Source: Formosa sp030427735 (GTDB lineage: Bacteria; Bacteroidota; Bacteroidia; Flavobacteriales; Flavobacteriaceae). From it: a stretch of 64,000 nt of DNA. Position 1 is the stretch's first letter; each line of letters opens with the position of its first letter. Positions 61,028 through 64,000 of the stretch are shown here, piece after piece. The stretch covers positions 496,001 to 560,000 of the forward strand of contig NZ_CP195158.1 of assembly GCF_051200825.1 (NCBI RefSeq), in the 5' to 3' direction. The notes under the pieces are model-generated. The model worked only from the letters and a program-made list of their open reading frames with translations, was not told the origin of the DNA and did not search any database. Both the position numbers and the translations under genes were made by a program.

Positions 61028-62263
61028 ATGAACATCAGTTTAAAACACTCTAAAGTTTTACCACAGCCGCTACAAATAACCATAACAGGCTCTAAAAGTG
61101 AATCGAATAGATTATTAATTTTACAGGCTTTATTTCCAGAAATTACTTTGGAGAATCTTTCAAATTCAGATGACACTCAGGTAATGCAACAGGCCTTAAA
61201 ATCGGAGGAAGCGCTTGTAGATATCCATCATGCTGGCACAACCATGCGTTTTTTAACGGCTTATTTTTCTAGTAAGTCAGGTAAATCGGTAACACTAACC
61301 GGTTCAAAACGTATGAAAGAGCGTCCTATAAAAATTCTAGTAGATGCCTTGCGTAGTTTAGGGGCAGAAATAACTTACGTGGAGAATGAAGGTTACCCAC
61401 CAATAAAAATTTCGGGGAAAGCCATTACCGAGTCGGCTGTTAGTCTTCAAGCCAATGTTAGTAGTCAGTACATTTCGGCTTTAATGTTAATAGGTTCTAC
61501 CTTAAAAAATGGTTTAAAATTGACTTTGGTAGGCGAAATTACTTCGGTTCCGTATATTAAAATGACACTCAATTTATTACACCAGTTAGGAATAGATGCT
61601 CATTTTGAAGGGCAAACCATAACCATATCGCCTAAAACCACATCCGTTTTGGCGAATGCCTTAACTGTAGAAAGCGATTGGTCGTCGGCGTCGTATTACT
61701 TTAGTATTGTGGCTTTAAGTGCGGTTGGTACATCTATCACTTTATCGGCATATAAGGCAAATTCGTTGCAAGGCGATTCTGTTTTAGCAGAAATTTATAA
61801 GGCTTTTGGAGTAGAAACAACCTTTAGCAATAATGCCATTACACTAAAAAAAGTGAAAGAAATTTCTAAAGAGACTAATATCACTTTAGATTTGGTTAAT
61901 GCACCAGATATTGCACAAACTATTGCCGTAACTTGTTTTGGTTTAAAAATTGCCTGCAACTTATCGGGTTTACATACCTTAAAAATTAAGGAAACCGATC
62001 GTTTAGAGGCGCTTAAAACCGAAATAGAAAAGTTAGGAGGTAAAGTACATGTTACCGATAAAACATTACGATTAGAACCTGCTACAGATATTTTTGAAAA
62101 TATTGCCATAGATACTTATAACGACCACCGCATGGCAATGGCTTTTGCACCTTTAGCCTTGCGTGTGCCAATGTATGTTAATGATGCCGAAGTCGTGTCT
62201 AAATCGTATCCTGAGTTTTGGAACGATCTCGAAAAAATAGGTTTTGAAATGGAATCGTATTAA
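61028..62263 (+). CDS. aroA: 3-phosphoshikimate 1-carboxyvinyltransferase (EPSP synthase)
   Basis: Sixth shikimate-pathway step, joining PEP to shikimate 3-phosphate. KSESNRLLIL at residues 23-32, AGTTMRFL near 73-80 and KRMKERPI near 98-105 are family motifs, and the C-terminal KETDRLEAL and YNDHRMAMA complete the site. The 411 residues fit. It feeds the phe/tyr operon 7 kb upstream. Confidence 0.94.
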   Translation: MNISLKHSKVLPQPLQITITGSKSESNRLLILQALFPEITLENLSNSDDTQVMQQALKSEEALVDIHHAGTTMRFLTAYFSSKSGKSVTLTGSKRMKERPIKILVDALRSLGAEITYVENEGYPPIKISGKAITESAVSLQANVSSQYISALMLIGSTLKNGLKLTLVGEITSVPYIKMTLNLLHQLGIDAHFEGQTITISPKTTSVLANALTVESDWSSASYYFSIVALSAVGTSITLSAYKANSLQGDSVLAEIYKAFGVETTFSNNAITLKKVKEISKETNITLDLVNAPDIAQTIAVTCFGLKIACNLSGLHTLKIKETDRLEALKTEIEKLGGKVHVTDKTLRLEPATDIFENIAIDTYNDHRMAMAFAPLALRVPMYVNDAEVVSKSYPEFWNDLEKIGFEMESY

Positions 62264-62313
62264 AAATTAAAAGTAGAATTTCTAAATTAATTTAATAATA
62301 ATCATTCATTTAC

Positions 62314-62345
62314 TTGACAACCGCTATTGCGAGGTTGTATATTTG
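62314..62345 (+). promoter_or_regulatory. predicted queA promoter with palindromic spacer
   Basis: TTG at 62314-62316, a 21-nt spacer and a perfect TAnnTTTG box (TATATTTG, 62338-62345). The spacer holds the inverted repeat ACAACC-N10-GGTTGT (62317-62338), a possible operator. A 7-bp stem (62362-62368 with 62381-62387) lies in the 5' leader of the transcript. Confidence 0.55.
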
Positions 62346-62410
62346 CACCTTGCTTAAAAATATATTGCTTGTTTTAACGTGCAATATTTTAAAAATTAAA
62401 ATATCATAAC

Positions 62411-63460
62411 ATGAAATTATCACACTTTAATTTTAAACTACCTGAAGAATTATTGGCAGAATACCCGTCAGAAAACAGAGATGAGGCGCGTTTAATGGTT
62501 TTAGATAGAAAAAATCAAACTATAGAACACAAACAGTTTAAAGACCTTATCGACTATTTTAACGAAGACGATGTCATGATTCTTAATAATACCAAAGTGT
62601 TCCCAGCACGTTTATTTGGTAATAAAGAAAAAACAGGGGCACGTATTGAAGTGTTTTTATTACGAGAATTAAACGAAGAACAACGTCTTTGGGATGTTTT
62701 GGTAGATCCTGCTCGTAAAATAAGAATTGGAAACAAATTGTATTTTGGAGACGACGATACCTTGGTAGCCGAAGTTATAGATAACACAACTTCCAGAGGG
62801 CGTACCTTACGTTTCTTATACGATGGTTCTTATAAGGAATTCAGAAATAAATTAAAGATATTAGGCGAAACACCGCTTCCTAAATACATTAAAAGAGCTG
62901 TAGAGCCAGAAGACGAAGAGCGTTACCAAACCATTTTTGCGAAGAACGAAGGTGCTGTTGCTGCTCCAACTGCGGGGTTACACTTTTCTAAGCACTTATT
63001 AAAGCGTTTGGAAATTAAAGGAATCAATTTTGCAGATGTAACGCTTCACGTGGGCTTAGGAACCTTTAACCCAGTTGAGGTTGAAGACCTTTCTAAGCAT
63101 AAAATGGATAGCGAAGAGGTAATTATAGACGAAAAAGCAGTAAATACTATTAATACCGGAATTAAAAATAAGCGTCGTGTATGTGCAGTTGGTACTACGT
63201 GTATGCGTGCAATTGAAAGTTCGGTATCGTCTCAAGGTACTTTAAACGAGTTTAATGGCTGGACCAATAAATTTATTTTCCCGCCTTACGACTTTAGTAT
63301 TGCAAACTGTATGATTACTAATTTCCATACTCCAAAATCGACTTTATTAATGATGGTTTCAGCCTTTGCAGGTCACGATTTTATTAAGCGTGCTTACGAA
63401 GAAGCTGTTAAAGAAAATTACAAGTTTTATAGCTACGGAGACGCGATGTTAATTCTTTAA
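62411..63460 (+). CDS. queA: tRNA preQ1(34) S-adenosylmethionine ribosyltransferase-isomerase
   Basis: Builds epoxyqueuosine at the tRNA wobble position from 7-aminomethyl-7-deazaguanine tRNA and SAM. The 349 residues begin with the typical FNFKLPEELLAEYP, and contain HVGLGTFNPV and GTTCMRAIES. It stands in its own transcription unit with promoter and terminator. Confidence 0.95.
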   Translation: MKLSHFNFKLPEELLAEYPSENRDEARLMVLDRKNQTIEHKQFKDLIDYFNEDDVMILNNTKVFPARLFGNKEKTGARIEVFLLRELNEEQRLWDVLVDPARKIRIGNKLYFGDDDTLVAEVIDNTTSRGRTLRFLYDGSYKEFRNKLKILGETPLPKYIKRAVEPEDEERYQTIFAKNEGAVAAPTAGLHFSKHLLKRLEIKGINFADVTLHVGLGTFNPVEVEDLSKHKMDSEEVIIDEKAVNTINTGIKNKRRVCAVGTTCMRAIESSVSSQGTLNEFNGWTNKFIFPPYDFSIANCMITNFHTPKSTLLMMVSAFAGHDFIKRAYEEAVKENYKFYSYGDAMLIL

Positions 63461-63483
63461 TCTTCTAGCGTTTAAAATATTTC

Positions 63484-63510
63484 AAAGCCTTGTTAAGTCA
63501 AGGCTTTTTT
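63484..63510 (+). terminator. queA terminator
   Basis: AAAGCCTTG (63484-63492) pairs with CAAGGCTTT (63499-63507), loop of 6 nt, T-run to 63510. It is placed 24 bp after the queA stop. Confidence 0.88.
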
Positions 63511-63568
63511 TATAATTTCTAATAGGTTTAAGGTTATATAATAAACACAAACCTAAATTCAATTTCAT

Positions 63569-63576
63569 TACTTTTG
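63569..63576 (+). promoter_or_regulatory. TAnnTTTG box before rlmN
   Basis: TACTTTTG, a perfect -7 type box, ends 7 nt before the rlmN ATG, which would give a very short or absent 5' leader. No TTG box at normal distance was seen. Confidence 0.35.
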
Positions 63577-63583
63577 CAGTGTT

Positions 63584-64000
63584 ATGGCAGATAAGAAAAA
63601 GGATATTCGGGCATTAACCAAAGAGCAACTTCGTGAGTTTTTCGTGGCTCAAGGCGATAAGGCATTTCGCGGTAATCAGGTGTACGAATGGTTATGGGGA
63701 AAAGGTGCGCACAGTTTTGAAGATATGACGAATGTCTCTAAGGCAACACGCGAAATGTTAGAAAATCATTTTGTCATTAATCATATAAAAGTCGATACCA
63801 TGCAGCGCAGTAGCGATGGTACGGTAAAAAACGCTGTGCAATTGCATGACGGTTTGGTAGTGGAGTCGGTTTTAATTCCAACAAAATCCAGAACAACCGC
63901 TTGTGTATCTAGCCAAGTAGGCTGTAGTTTAGATTGTCGTTTTTGTGCTACAGCACGATTAAAGCGCATGCGAAATTTAAATCCAGACGAGATTTACGAT
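63584..64000 (+). CDS. rlmN: 23S rRNA/tRNA adenine C2-methyltransferase (3' truncated)
   Basis: The first 139 codons of a radical-SAM methyltransferase that methylates A2503 of 23S rRNA and A37 of some tRNAs. The N-terminal helical domain (KAFRGNQVYEWLW) is followed by VSSQVGCSLDCRFCAT, which holds the CxxxCxxC cluster motif. The frame is open to the window edge. Confidence 0.94.
   Translation, partial: MADKKKDIRALTKEQLREFFVAQGDKAFRGNQVYEWLWGKGAHSFEDMTNVSKATREMLENHFVINHIKVDTMQRSSDGTVKNAVQLHDGLVVESVLIPTKSRTTACVSSQVGCSLDCRFCATARLKRMRNLNPDEIYD

Noticed and set aside
1..64000. Mobile elements, CRISPR arrays, tRNA and rRNA genes, biosynthetic or defence clusters
   Set aside because: None could be supported: no transposase or integrase frames, no regularly spaced repeats, no recognisable tRNA arms.

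Overview
The window is a 64 kb stretch of chromosome from a Bacteroidetes bacterium, very probably a Flavobacteriaceae member. The signs are AT-rich DNA with short gaps, the gliding gene gldA, a class II ketol-acid reductoisomerase, a transcarbamylase of the ArgF' (acyl-ornithine) type, a methionine synthase split into two genes, and promoters of the Bacteroidetes form TTTG/TTG - about 20 nt - TAnnTTTG. Genus cannot be told from the sequence. No rRNA, tRNA, CRISPR array, IS element or prophage was seen.

Layout. 1-4301: glutamate synthase gltB (5' end outside the window) and gltD. 4311-11534: isoleucine/valine operon ilvD-ilvB-ilvN-ilvC-ilvA behind a leader peptide and transcription attenuator. 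11626-13218: a GapN-type aldehyde dehydrogenase. 13237-22412: arginine operon (GNAT acetyltransferase, argG, argC, proC, argD, argF', argB, argE, argH) behind a 310-nt leader that holds an Arg-rich mini-ORF. 22431-23036: azurin lipoprotein. 23133-27497 (minus strand): leuA-leuC-leuD-leuB. 27646-29190: a large uncharacterised protein. 29224-34255: a SAM-I riboswitch, metY and a three-domain MetX-aspartokinase-homoserine dehydrogenase fusion, followed by metZ, an Rrf2 regulator, cysH, sulfite reductase, a ferredoxin-NADP reductase, cysE and cysM (to 41792). 41873-47381: a second SAM-I riboswitch, the two halves of methionine synthase and metF. 47415-50282: an outer-membrane lipid A deacylase-like protein, a DUF2807 lipoprotein and gldA. 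50363-54505: a Phe leader peptide and attenuator, then pheA, an aminotransferase, tyrA and a DAHP synthase/chorismate mutase fusion. 54608-60570: a small secreted protein, rsgA, dtd and two DUF3857/transglutaminase-like proteins, the second frameshifted. 60695-64000: MazG-like protein, aroA (EPSP synthase), queA and the start of rlmN.

How it works together. Most of the window is an amino-acid biosynthesis region: nitrogen entry through glutamate synthase, then branched-chain, arginine/proline, leucine, aspartate-family (Met/Thr), cysteine, one-carbon/methionine and aromatic pathways, each as its own transcription unit. The control is largely RNA-based: two convincing peptide attenuators (Ile/Val and Phe), one candidate (Arg) and two SAM riboswitches. 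Several gene starts were moved downstream of the longest open frame because promoter or terminator elements occupy the upstream region.
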